From positions 8,864,001 to 8,928,000 of the forward strand of contig NC_079884.1 in NCBI RefSeq assembly GCF_029227915.1: DNA of 64,000 nucleotides. Direction: 5' to 3'. Source of the stretch: Hydractinia symbiolongicarpus. Taxonomy: Eukaryota > Cnidaria > Hydrozoa > Anthoathecata > Hydractiniidae. The first letter of the stretch is position 1. Each line of letters begins with the position of its first letter. Below the pieces are notes generated by a model, which was given only the letters and a program-made list of their open reading frames with translations, was not told the origin of the DNA and ran no database searches. A program made the position numbers and the translations under genes. Shown here piece after piece: positions 48,953 to 61,200 of this stretch.

Positions 48953-50467
48953 TTACATTCCATTTAATATTCCCTTTCTGTGATTCTCCATATATAAAAT
49001 AGCTTGAGCGGCTTCATGGAATACAGTTTCGAAATTATCACATAACTGTTTCGGAGATTTTGTGAGAACATCATCTGTTTCGATTCCTACTCGAAGAGTA
49101 CCGTTGTAGCTACAGAAAGAGATTCCTATTCCTGCGTTGTGTGATTGCGGTGGCCAAAACGTGATCAGCTCAATCTTATGACCATCAATTTTGATTGGCT
49201 CTTGCGGACCAATCACACTCGAGACAATGCCCGTTGTTTTATCAACCATGTCATAAATAAACCACTTCGCAACCACAAGCGGAAGGAAATACGAAGCAAA
49301 TTTCCAACCAATATCAATACTGAAAGCTTCGCCGGAATTTTTTAGCAAGTTCGTGCGTTTCTTTGTCTCCTGAATCGCTTGCATTGAGTGTTTCATGCCA
49401 CTTGGCAATTGTAACATCAATGTTGCTATGTTATTTTGAAATGTTTTTGCATCTTCAGTGTTCGAGCGAATATCGACTGGTATTAACATTGTGAGGTCTT
49501 TCGGTACGAGATATTTCTTCTTCTTGAAATAATTGTGAAGTGCAACTGCTAAACAGCCAATTAACACATCGTGTACCGTAACTTTTAACTTGTTTTTAAT
49601 CTTTTTCACTAGCGTTAGGTTGATCGGTTTTGTCCATGACATGTTTTTGTTACCCGTCACATCATCACAATGAAGAGCGTGCTGATCAGATGGAAGGAAC
49701 ATCATTTTCACATATGTTAGTGGAAGATAGAACAATCCTTCAAGTATCATTAATTTGCGCTGGCGTTGTGAAAATTTCTTCACATTTTCTGAAGACAACA
49801 CGAAGCCATCTGCTAGATGGTGCGTAAGGTAATAAAAAAGAGAGGAGCCATCCGCGATTGCATGCGACATACGAAGAAGCAACGCAGTTTTACGAACACC
49901 TTTTTCTTCATAAGGGATAGAAATAAATTCCCACGGCGATGAATTACGATCAGATAGTAAGTCCTTACTGCAGTGGTAGCTTATTAACTTCTGTAAATCT
50001 CTTTCTGATTTAACAACGGCATCCTGCATTTGAAACACGTGCTTTTCAATAGCAAAATTTGAATCTTCAATCCAATAGTGATTTACCCAGCCAGGAAAAA
50101 GATGTTGGGTAGCTTTAGGATATAGCTTTTGACCTTGTTCATTGACAGGTAAAAGCAAGGAAGATGTTATTACATATCTTAGTTTCTTCATATCTTGGAC
50201 ACCATCTAGTATTGTCAATCCGTTTATAACATACCGGTTTTTAGGTGTATCCATTAGCCATAGCACATCCTCACTTTTAAAAGCTGTTGCATTGTATAAA
50301 ATACGATAAATAAATGTTTCAACATTTCTTGCGATTACCACTGCAACTAGTATCGGAAAAATTGGAAGGAGAATCGCAAGTAAAATCAACCACAGAACTA
50401 TAGTTAACACCACATCAAACACACTTTTTAAGTATGAAAGCATCTTGGATTGGACCCACTCCAACAT
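48953..50467 (-). CDS. WSD-type wax ester synthase / diacylglycerol O-acyltransferase
   Basis: A single exon of 504 codons from ATG 50467 (a GTG two codons upstream is not a plausible eukaryotic start). WSD enzymes transfer acyl groups from acyl-CoA to fatty alcohols or diacylglycerol at membranes. Residues ~14-46 form one or two hydrophobic segments for membrane anchoring. The active-site motif HHxxxDG appears as SHAIADG (residues 201-207): the second, catalytic His and the DG are kept, the first His is Ser. The C-terminal half (from ~TKPINLTLVKKIK to the end) matches the DUF1298 domain, with VIGPQEPIKIDGHKI and NAGIGISFCSYNGTLRVGI, the typical closing blocks. Length is normal. No intron is seen, unlike its neighbours. 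Exact substrate unknown. Confidence 0.88.
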   Translation of the reverse strand: MLEWVQSKMLSYLKSVFDVVLTIVLWLILLAILLPIFPILVAVVIARNVETFIYRILYNATAFKSEDVLWLMDTPKNRYVINGLTILDGVQDMKKLRYVITSSLLLPVNEQGQKLYPKATQHLFPGWVNHYWIEDSNFAIEKHVFQMQDAVVKSERDLQKLISYHCSKDLLSDRNSSPWEFISIPYEEKGVRKTALLLRMSHAIADGSSLFYYLTHHLADGFVLSSENVKKFSQRQRKLMILEGLFYLPLTYVKMMFLPSDQHALHCDDVTGNKNMSWTKPINLTLVKKIKNKLKVTVHDVLIGCLAVALHNYFKKKKYLVPKDLTMLIPVDIRSNTEDAKTFQNNIATLMLQLPSGMKHSMQAIQETKKRTNLLKNSGEAFSIDIGWKFASYFLPLVVAKWFIYDMVDKTTGIVSSVIGPQEPIKIDGHKIELITFWPPQSHNAGIGISFCSYNGTLRVGIETDDVLTKSPKQLCDNFETVFHEAAQAILYMENHRKGILNGM

Positions 50468-52458
50468 AATCACGTTTTAAGCTCGGAATATTTTTCCTGT
50501 TATGCATGAAACGTGTTTGTTTAACTTTTTCTCTTTTAAATAAATGCGAAAACTGAATAACCTCGCAATAGCGCAATAGCATGGTTTCTATTAACTTCAT
50601 AATGTTTTGTTGATTAATTTATGAGAACGTTCGATGTATACCGTCTCAAGCATTCATTAAGAAAGTTCAATGCTCCTGATTTTTTTTTTACACTAAAAAG
50701 TATTTTGTGGGTCAAACTGCGGAAGTGAGTAATTTACGTACAATTTTTGGACGCAAAAGGATCATGCTCTACTTCAGTATCTATAAGCTTACCGAGAGTG
50801 CAAAAACAATTTTGTAAAAAAACCAGGCTACCATTCCCGCTAAATGACATGATATCTGTGGTTTACTCAGGAGACAAAACAAAAGAATACCGCTTTTAAT
50901 TATGTCAGAAGGCAAATACATGAAAATAAAATTTAGTGTATAAAATAACAAGAACGTGACCAGACCTCGTTAAGAGCGGTATTATTCTGTTTGGTCTCCC
51001 GAGTACGTCATACCAGTTTAAATTCATTCGAATTCAAAATGTGATTTGCCCACGTCAGACACCGAACCATAAAAACAAAAATTCACGCCGGCATTTTTTT
51101 TAAGTGAAATGGCTAATTGCCGACGCAAAGAAAAAAATAAAAAAAAAATTAGAAAAGCTGAAAAGAAAAACCATTCTGTAAAGCGTTCGAATTTTGAAAG
51201 TGATATAGCGTTCGAAGAAAAACAAAACTGGTTTCTATCAGCAGTATTTTATAGAACGTTTAAAGTAAAGATTGCAATTTGTCCCAAGGGACTAAAAATC
51301 TCTTTGAAATAGCGCGAAGTTCGAGATAGCGCATGATCGAGATAAAGCGACTCCACTCTACCAGGTTTTTCTCACAGAATTGTTTGAAATTGTAAAAAAG
51401 TGAAAAGTAATAACTTGAACATAAACTTTAAATTCGAATTCTGTAGTACAACTTTTTTGCATTTTCGATACGTGGCCTGTTTTGTTTCTTTAAAAGAAAG
51501 AATTGAAAATAAAAATAAGATCGGATTCCATCACAAACTCGTGCGTTTGAGATTATATAAAATGGGAATTGATGAGAGCAGACGTAGATTGTGATTGAAC
51601 GACAAGTGGAACATATTACTAAGAGAAACAAATTACTGGCTTATTTACATGATCTCTTCATTTATTTTGATTCTTGGTTTACTCACTTACGTACTAATTT
51701 TGTTTTACTTATTTTACTCTACTAAAAGTCTGCAAGAGTTATTGTACGAATAATATTAAAAAGGTTTAAATGTTATCTCTTACAATTGCCTATATAGATA
51801 GAAACCAGCCTAATAAAATTTTCCGTTTTCTTGATACTTTACTAACTTACTACTGCCAGTCGCAAACGATATATTACAATCAACAATTAACTGAAGGAAT
51901 GAAAGATTTATTAAGACAACAGGCACCGACACCCTACCGCTACATTCAAATTGATATTATCCGGAGATGTTGAAATACAGTTACCTCCTGGTAACTCAAA
52001 CACTGGATGACTCGAACTTTCATTATCTCAAACCATTCTCTTGTGCCCCTTGAACTTTCGTTAAAACTTTTTTTATAAAAAACTCCCATTAACTCGAACC
52101 TTGGAAAACTTGAACATTTTTTAAATCGACCCATTTTTCGTCCCCCCTTTCGAGAAAAGATATCATCAGCAAAATATATTTCTCTTGTACCTTTCAGTTT
52201 TGTTTTTTCAAAAGATGATCCTGAAACTAAGCTTGATATTTTCACTAATCTATTCAAATCATGTTTGAGTAAACACGTCCTATTAAAAAAATGACACGTC
52301 CTCCTGTGGATGTAAGACATTTCGATACGAACAACGATTATAGAAATAAACGAACTATGTTTGGGAAGTTTTAATTCGGTTTTAAATCCAACAACAAACC
52401 AAATTTAAAGTAAACCAAGTGATTTGAATAGAAATTTTGTGGCAACTATGTAGATACA
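50468..52458. other. Upstream region of the acyltransferase; possible transposon ends, no gene seen
   Basis: Two stretches resemble ends of pogo/Tigger-type elements: ~51310-51360 (AGTTCGAGATAGCGCATGATCGAG...) and ~51970-52140 (repeated AACTCGAAC / ACTCGAACTTTC words). Partner TIRs were not found. The frame 51109-51312 (lysine-rich, MANCRRKEKNKKKIRK...) could be chance or transposon-derived. Confidence 0.4.
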
Positions 52459-54440
52459 TTATCATTCATTGAAAACGTTGAGATTCATAATGATATCTTT
52501 TCTTTGCAACTTACAAAATATGCACAAGTGTAGAGGATTATCACATGATTACGAAATGACATATCTACCGGTCCCGATAAAACTCCAGAAGTATTTGAAA
52601 AAAGCTGTTCAGTATATTTCTTCTCCACTTACGCACATCTTCAACAGTTGCACAAACACAATCATTTTTGTGCATAATGGAAGTCGGCTCGAATATACAA
52701 CCGGTCAACAAAGTCCAAAATCCAAGTAGTTTGTCCAGATTATCGACCTATTTCTATATTGCCTTGTCTATGAAAAATCTATGAAAAGATTATATTATAA
52801 CAACTTCTGTCTTCACTGAAAATAATACTATCTATAAAGAGACTATAAATTGGGTTAAACAAAAATTATAGTACTGTCACTGCTTCACCCAAACTCAGAG
52901 ATGATAAAAAAAAGCGATGAAAGAGCCATTCTCAAAAAAGTGCGACGTTTGACACTTTTAAGTCAAAAAAAATAATAACAAATACCATTTTTAAAGAGAC
53001 CTAATTCCCTAAAATATTTGATCTATTAGGTGTCGAAATCAAACAGTCTGCACTACGAAATACAACGTTTCGGGTTAATACAGTCAATTAAAAAAGCATA
53101 CTTAAAATATTAGTATAACCTACGTCACCATCTTACAAAGTCATGTAGCCTGACTAACTTTGTTTTAAATATACAATCTTTTCAAGTTTAAAGCAATTTT
53201 ATAAAATAATAAAACAAAAAAAAATCAAAAGAATTGGTAATTTTTATACAAAAATAATATGTTGAACATTTTTTTCGAAATAAAAACAAATTTTTCGAGG
53301 AAAAAATATTACATTTGTTTAACTTTTCTGAAAATCTTTACTATAACAAATATTATTGGAATAATTGTTTTAGAACTTTTATTATGTTAAATAAGATAAT
53401 TAAACAATAATGTACTGATTGAAAAATTTTCCTGGATCGGAAAAAATACAAACTAAATCAAGCAGGTGAAGTAACGCTATTGGTTAGGGTTGACTTCTCA
53501 AAGTATTTGACATCATATGTCATAATATATTAATTAAGAAAATAAAAAAAATAAGTAATTCTCAAAACAGTTTCTTTAAATTCTTCACAGCGAAGATAAT
53601 TTGTACAAGTCAATTATCGTCTAGGTAGAAACATTCCACATTGAAAACGGAGTTCCCTTAGGACCGGGCCTCTTGTATGTAAACAAATCGCAAAACATAA
53701 ATAACAATTTATAAATCCTGCTCAGTTAATAAAAATGAAGGTGAAATCAATACACATCTTCATGATTATTTGATATGGTTAACGGCAAATAAACTACGTT
53801 TTAATTTTGCCAAAACTAAATACATAGTGTGTTCATCAAGTAGATTATCTTCATTGCACAATTTAGATGAATACTCATCCAACATATTGTTTAACAATTC
53901 AACTTTACAAAGAGAACAAACTTGATTTACAATTGACGACCACCTAGCATGGGAGAGTCATTTGAAGAATTTTTTTCTGTCATGTCAGCCCTACGTAAAT
54001 TGAAGAACTACACATACTTAGTTCTTCGAAAACAACTGAATGGAAGCTTAGTCATGTCAAAAATAGATTACAACGACTATGTATGTAACAGCGTTTTTTT
54101 CAGAAAGCAGCATGTAGATTAGTTTTTGGAAGATTTTGTAAACTGGAGGATAATATTATATTAAAATGGCTACCAATTAAAAAGTGTAGAACTTTTAACT
54201 TGTTAAAAACTACATACTGGCCTTCTACATGTCAGTTATAGGTGTTAAAATGTAACAAGATTATTAGGTAACATCGATATCAGGGTGGAACCGTCCAACT
54301 GTATCAGGATCGTTTCAAGACTTGGCCAATAATTCTTATAATGAACTACCATCAAGACTAAAAGACGTTCAACTCAACTTTGCAAAAACCTACCTTGCAA
54401 CGACAAGATACCTTGCAACGGAAATTGATATAAATACTTC
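52459..54440 (+). mobile_element. Decayed LINE (CR1/L2/Jockey-like reverse transcriptase)
   Basis: In three broken frames one can read, in order: LKKAVQYISSPLTHIFNS (~52.6 kb), VCPDYRPISILPCL (~52.74 kb), GVPLGPGLLYV (~53.65 kb), LIWLTANKLRFNFAKTKYIV (~53.77-53.82 kb), IDDHLAWESHLK (~53.93-53.96 kb), LILKWLPIKKCRTFNLLK-like (~54.2 kb) and YNELPSRLKDV (~54.35 kb). These are the standard landmarks of a non-LTR RT. The YxDD core is missing or too decayed. Many stops and frameshifts show it is dead. The 3' end is close to the SINE copy at 54712. Confidence 0.8.
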
Positions 54441-54711
54441 TTTTGTTTGTTTATTTTTTCTGCCTATGCATTTTGCCCCTTGTCTTGTGTGCTAGTTTCT
54501 CGTGCAGCTCATTTCATGCTGATGAATTATCTGTTGTGATTTTCTTTTGACTCTCCTGTTCTATTTCTTTTATTATATTTTATTTACTAGTTATTTGTAT
54601 TTTATTTGTAATTAATTTTATTTGGATTAGGAGCCATTTTATTGGAAATGAATAAGAAAGCAATTTTTCTTTGTCTTTAATTCCTGTTATTTGTTTTTGT
54701 ATTCAGTTAAT

Positions 54712-55053
54712 GGCGCCGCCGTGGTTATAGCTCTCGTACTCTGTCCGGGAGACCGGTGTTCGATTCCTCTTTAACGGCGATTCAACATGGGCGAGTAACC
54801 ATAGCCCGGGGTTAAGCCAAGCCATGTGTGGTAAATTGGGGAGGTTGCACACTATGTGGGCCGTTTGATGTTGCCGGGAGTTGTCTAGTAGAGAGGGTGG
54901 GCCCTAATTGGGTTTGCGTAGCTCAAAAGGAGCATTAAAAATACTCTAGGACTCTCTATCTAAACCATGGCCACTCCTGGAAATAATAGACAAGGTATAT
55001 CCCTCGATATTTGTGAGGCTAGCCATGCAAAATATGCACATCTATCTACCTAG
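54712..55053 (+). mobile_element. tRNA-derived SINE, copy 2
   Basis: This is a full-length match to 46464-46802 with the same B box (GTTCGATTCC) and a TCTATCTACCTAG tail. Near the 5' end the A-box part TAGATTAG is deleted (GGCGCCGCCGTGGTTATAGC), so this copy should be a poor pol III template. It lies ~230 bp upstream of the BUB3 start. Confidence 0.88.
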
Positions 55054-55281
55054 TTAGACTGGATGTTGCTTACAAGTTTAAAAAACGTGTATTATAAATT
55101 CTAGAACCTAAATTTCATTTTTAAAGGATTTCCATTACAAAAATGCACTTTACAACTGAGGTTAGTTGGGGGAAATTAGGGACATTATATCGGCAAACTT
55201 GCCGTGGAAGTTACGGACTTAAAGGTTGACATTGTTATGCAAAATATATCCATTTCCCGCTCGCTCTTTAAAAATATTAAA

Positions 55282-58200
55282 ATGGCTTCCGATCATGCGA
55301 ACGAAACTGTATTAAAAGAACCACCAAAAGACACTATCTCGTCTGTTAAATTTAGTCCTGCATCATCAAATTTCTTGTTCGTGACATCTTGGGATTGTGT
55401 AGGTATTTTTTTATTGCTTTTTAAGAAAGATTTTTATCTGCGGTTAAGCCTTTCTATAATACACGAGTTCACAATTTCAGCTCTAAACCATAGACCTTTT
55501 TGAATGTTTACATTTTCAGCGGTAAGCCTTTTGGGCTTTAACAATTGCTGTTTGTCTGTTTCTTCGCACGAAGGTATCATTACCACTTTGAATATATGTC
55601 AAGAGTGTAAATCAAATTATTTTTTCATAGCATTTTTGTCCGCTATGAAACAGCCGCCACCATCAAATATATTCGATTATAGTTTAAAGCCTCAAAAATG
55701 TTTCAGTAGAAAGAAATGGGCTGAAAAATATCCTTCTTAAGCAAGCTTTCGCATCTTTCTGCCTGCCACGCAGTTATTAGAGTTAGAAGGGCTTACCGCA
55801 GAAAATGTAAACATTCAAAATAAGAGGGCCGACTCGCCGAAAACACCCTATATGGGAGGGAGGCCACAGATGTTTTTTCGTTTTTTTTGGTTTGTAACTG
55901 CCCGGAAATGCCTGGACCCGTCTGGTTACTTCAAAATACTGCTGGTTACTGTTGCTTACTGCTAGTTCCTACTTTTAGTATCTATGATAAATTATACATG
56001 GAAATAAATGTTTAAAAAATGTTGTTTTGGGTTGATTCAGGTTTCTAATACGCCGGAAGTTGTTCGACAGCCCCGTGGTTTTTGCACCGTTTCTGGCGAG
56101 TCAGTACCCTCATCATTCAAAAAGGTCTATTGTTGAAATAAATCTTTCATTTATTTTGATGCTCTTATTAAGAATTGAAAGAAATGGAGTAAACTGTTAT
56201 GAATTGAGAAGACTTTTACCATGACTAAAAGTGAAATATTTTTTTTTAAATATTTTGAATAGAAAAGTTACATTTCCTTTAGTGTACGGTCGTATAAGTT
56301 TGCCACAATTTCAGAGAAACTTACCTAGAAATCCAACTGCTATCATATAGATAGCTGGTGAACTTACCTGCTTGGTGAACTTATACGACCGTACGCAACA
56401 TATGTTTTAATTCTCATGCCTCGAGACTAATTATTTCTTCAAAAAATGAGAAATGTTCATTATACCCATGGTCAAAGCCTTATTACATTCACTCTGCTTT
56501 TCAGTACAGAAAATGAGCAAACAACTTAAACTGTGAAGAGGTGTATTTGAGCTAGTTATAGCTAAGTGTATACCTTCCTTTACGTGATTATATTAACAAA
56601 TGGCTTGGTTTTGATATGGCAACTGCGCTTGCTACGTAACTTGATGATTTTGACTGTACAACTTCCCTTATGACAACTAAGCAAAAATAAAGTAAACAAG
56701 GCCACAATTTCCACATGATCAAGTAATTAATCAATCTAAATTTCACCATACAGCTGTTTTGTGGCAGAAAAAAATGTTAGGAAAATACAATTTGTTATAT
56801 GTTCCCTCTCAGTTGAAACAGGATATCTCAAGAACGAAATAAGATTTTTGTATTCTGTAAAAAGAATATTAATCTCAGAAGAAAACAATTTTAAAGATTT
56901 TACCAGAACAAATCACCACCACTGCTAAAGACGTAAAGCGACAAAAGCTACAAAAAACATCATCAGACATCGGCTTTGTTAAACAAGCACTACCTTATTA
57001 CACGAAATTAACGCTATGTGGATATTAACGCGGTTAAAAATGACAGGTCATTAATTAACACGGTTGCTTGAGAAGACCTAGTTTAAGTGTGTGGAAATTA
57101 ACGCGGTTAGAGACAAGTTTTAACAATTTTCATGTGACTAAACATTTTTTATTCAACAACAATTCAATGCAAAAGTTAGTAGAAATGTCTACTCCATGGC
57201 ATCGAATGGGTTCAAATGAATATAATTTGTACCTATTTCCCGAGTATTTTCAACAGCGCCAACCATTCTTTATAATACTAACTCCTTTTTTTGGTTGGAG
57301 GAACTCGTACGCCTCAACCATCACTTTGGCATGATACGGTTTCAACGTAGACAACTTTAAATCTACTTTGATTGAACATCTAGTATCCCTCTTGTTCTTT
57401 TCAGGTTACCATACCTCTGCGAGAAATAGCCTTGAAATTTAATTGATGCGAGGAAACAAATTTTAATTGAGGAAAAAAATTGTATGTATATGATGTATAT
57501 GATAATGTATGTATACACTAGGCAGTTTTTAATCTTTTTTCGTTTTTTTAGATCACAAATTAAGGATGGTTTAATTAACACGGACCAGAAATTAAGGTCG
57601 GTTTGACCAGAAATTAAGGGCGGTTTTTATTAACGCGGTTGGAAATCAACCGCGTTAATAACCACACAGCGTTAATTTCGTGTAATAAGGTATATCACAG
57701 ACTTATACCAACTTTTGCTAAAGTTAAAGGACAATTCCAGAATAACAAAGTTGAGTGGAAAGCTGTTAGATTAATTTTGTCATCTAGTTTATGGAATCAT
57801 GAATATCAACAAAAGATCATTATTACGCAATTGAATAATTTACTCAATGAAATAAATTCAAGGTGTGGTAATTTACTGACGAAGTTCATAATAGATTCAA
57901 CGGTTAATTTGATACGCAGAAACAATATTCAACAACTCGCTAATAAAAACAAGAAAGTAGCAAAATTGGCTGTTAACAGAAATCATTTTTTACCGTATGT
58001 CCCTGTTGTCAATTTATCCGAATTTTTTCTTAAACACTTGACCCTTGAGTTATGGTTTAAACCATTGTTTTACCGATAAAAACAAGTTTATTAAGAGAAA
58101 CCTTTCATTAGAAATGGAGACCATTGCATTAAAAATAGCTTCGTCCATCGATTCTCGAAACAGAGAAAATATTCATGAATACTTAAGGTCTTGGAGTACC

Positions 58201-61200
58201 TGTTTTACTAATAATATTTATCACACCAAAGACGACATGTTCATGAAACTAATTAAACTGAGAAATAACAAATGATTAATGAAGGTATTTCAAAAGGAGT
58301 TTACGAACAAACAGCAGATACTACACAAGGACTTAGCAAGTTTTCAAAATTTCCTTTATAGACATTTTAAAAAGCATCCTGAGTTTGACAACATGGGTCC
58401 ACAATCAAATCAACCAGCTCGATTTTTTGCCACTGCTAAACCTCACAAGTTCCAAACTGTTCAAGAGATCAAATTAGATACACTGAAACTGAGACCAATA
58501 ATTGATCAAACTGGTACAGTGACATATAATGCGTCTAAAGTTATATCAAAATATCTGCAACCATTAACTAAAAATGATTACGTTATAGACGATAGTATGA
58601 AATTGAAAAGAAGAAGATGAGGAATTGCTGTCATGTTGAATCATTGTTTACGAGCATACCTATTGATGATACTATCAGCTACATATGCCAAGAGATTTAT
58701 CAAAGTAAAGTTTTACCACCGTTGTGCAAAGAAAGCATTTTTCGTAAACTGCTTCGAAAGCTCTCATCTGACTGCATTTTTTCTGTCAACAACCGTTTAA
58801 TTAAACAAATTGATGGTTGTCCTATGTGGCCCTATGTCTGTTGTATTTCCCAATATATACATGAATAAGATGGAAAAAGATGTGGTTGATCTTGTAAAAC
58901 CAGCTCTCTACAAACGCTATGTAGACGACACGTGCGAAACGTAAAAAAGATGTGCCCGATACTCTTTTTGAGTCTCTTAATAATTATCACCCAAACATAA
59001 AGCTGACAATGGAGATAGACCCCCTTCGTTTCCTGGACACTTAAATTATTCACTTTGGCAACGGTTTCAAAACGAAAGTTCATAGAAAAGAAAACAAACT
59101 ATACACTGGAAATCGCTGTACCGAAACGCTATAAACGTAATTCGATTCTAGGTGACTTACAGAGAGCCTAAAAAATTTTTGATTATTTTCAAGAAGAAAT
59201 TGAATACATTAAATTTGAGTATAAGAAAGCTGGGTATCCTCATGGTTTTGTCTATAGTGTGATAAGAGATTGCAACAAAGATAAGGAAGAGTTTTTAATC
59301 CCGGATTGGTTATTTGAAAGAAAAAAGATTTATTTCACCTTACCTTACTGCCAACGAAATGAAGAAGACGTAAAATGTTTTATTAATAACTTAAATTGTT
59401 GGACAAATAAGAAATTCATTTTCATTGTGTTCTGGAGCACTAAGAAAATCCAGTCTCTCTTTTATCATTGAAAGACAAAATAAAGCACTTAGCATGCGTT
59501 ATCTACGAAGGTACTTGTTCATGCGGTGTGAACTACATTGGTGAAACAGTACGAAATGCGCAAACACGATGGTCTGAACATAAAAAAATGTCTTGTCCGA
59601 ACCAGCTAATCATGTTGTCACGAATGATGGACACTCTATTTGTTGGAAAATTTTAAGTTGCGCTCCTAAAAACTGTTTAAGGCGGAGAATTTTGGAGGCA
59701 TTCCATATAAAGTCGTTAAGGCCTGTTCTTAACGAACAAATTGAATCTAAAAGATTATTACTTTTCCATAACGACGTGACGTAAAAATATAATTTCTTAT
59801 TAATGTTAATGTATTTTATTTTCTATTCTACTCATCTCATTATTCACAGTCCTTTGAGAGTTTCAGCAAAAATTTAGTATATATATAGTGGCTTTATTGT
59901 ATTAGCAGTATTACTTCCCTGAAGATGTAAAGTTTTATTTACGAAAAGCTTCATGTATTTTATTGTAACTTTTATATGTTCTTTTTTATATTATAATCTC
60001 AGATAAATTGTCAATATTTTAGTAAAACATTTTTTGGACACCTGTCTGAAATTGGTGGTAGTCAAGATGTATCTTTGAAAAAAGATAAAAAATCGCCTAA
60101 TTAGGACAAACTTTATAAAAAATCAGATCCCTGGATGTATATCTTTCTATTGCTCCAAAAGTAAACACATCATTGGGAAAACTTGGTGAAGTGAATTAAC
60201 AAAGAGGATCTGTGGAAATTTTTCCTATTTTGTATAAAAAAGTGAAGTAACAAAATTCCTTTGCTCATGTACACCACATAGGTTGCTGTTTTGCCATGGG
60301 AAAAAGCATGATACAAGTTCTGGCTATTTTCACGCTCATGTAAAACTTTGGGACTACAATATTTTTATATATAAATTAAATTAGGGAAAGTTTAACGGCG
60401 GCTCATAATGACAACGCTAACGACAGATCATTAAACTTAAAAAAAATTCCATTATTATCAAAGATTTGCAGACTTGCTTCATCCGTGCCCCGTCAGCGTT
60501 CACCTCCACATTAGTTAAGAACCGTATGGCTGGATTTCTTATGTAAGACCTGGTTACCAACGACGAAGGGGCCAGGCAAAAGAGATTTATGTCTACGTAG
60601 TTCTTTTAACTAAGTCAGGAGTTGGTGAATTAGCTAGCATGGTCAGGTTGGCTATAAATAGGCTTGCTCGTGGATTAAATGGACCAGGACTATTCAATAA
60701 TGCTGAGATCTAAAAGTGTGCGATCGTCTTAACGTTATTATCATTACAAAAAAATTTGTATTAGCGTTATTAACGTTATAGTGTTAAATGTTGCGCTAAA
60801 GCGTTAATATTAGCGGTTTAAACCAACATTTTTAAGATGTGTATAATTACGATCTTAAGATTTTGTTTCCAGATATCTACCCCTTATTGATAAACCTGGT
60901 ATACACGAGCCAGCCAACAGCTACTTGAGAATATTAAATCTTTAATTATATGACGACAAAAAAACTAAGGAATTGTTTGCAGTTAGAAAATGTAACATTT
61001 TTCACATTGTTTTGTTTTATAGACATCACGTTTGTATGACGTCAATAACAATAGCCAACGACTATGTTTTGAGCAAGAATCAGCTGTTCTGGATTGTTGT
61101 TTTACTGACTCAACGCATGGTTACTCAGGTGGTCTTAACAAAAATTTAAAATGGTATTTTTTTAGCTAGCTTTTCATATTTTTTAATTTTTTCAAGCTGT

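Noticed and set aside
50468-50473. GTG start for the acyltransferase
   Set aside because: In a eukaryote the ATG at 50467 is the natural start; the two extra codons add nothing conserved.
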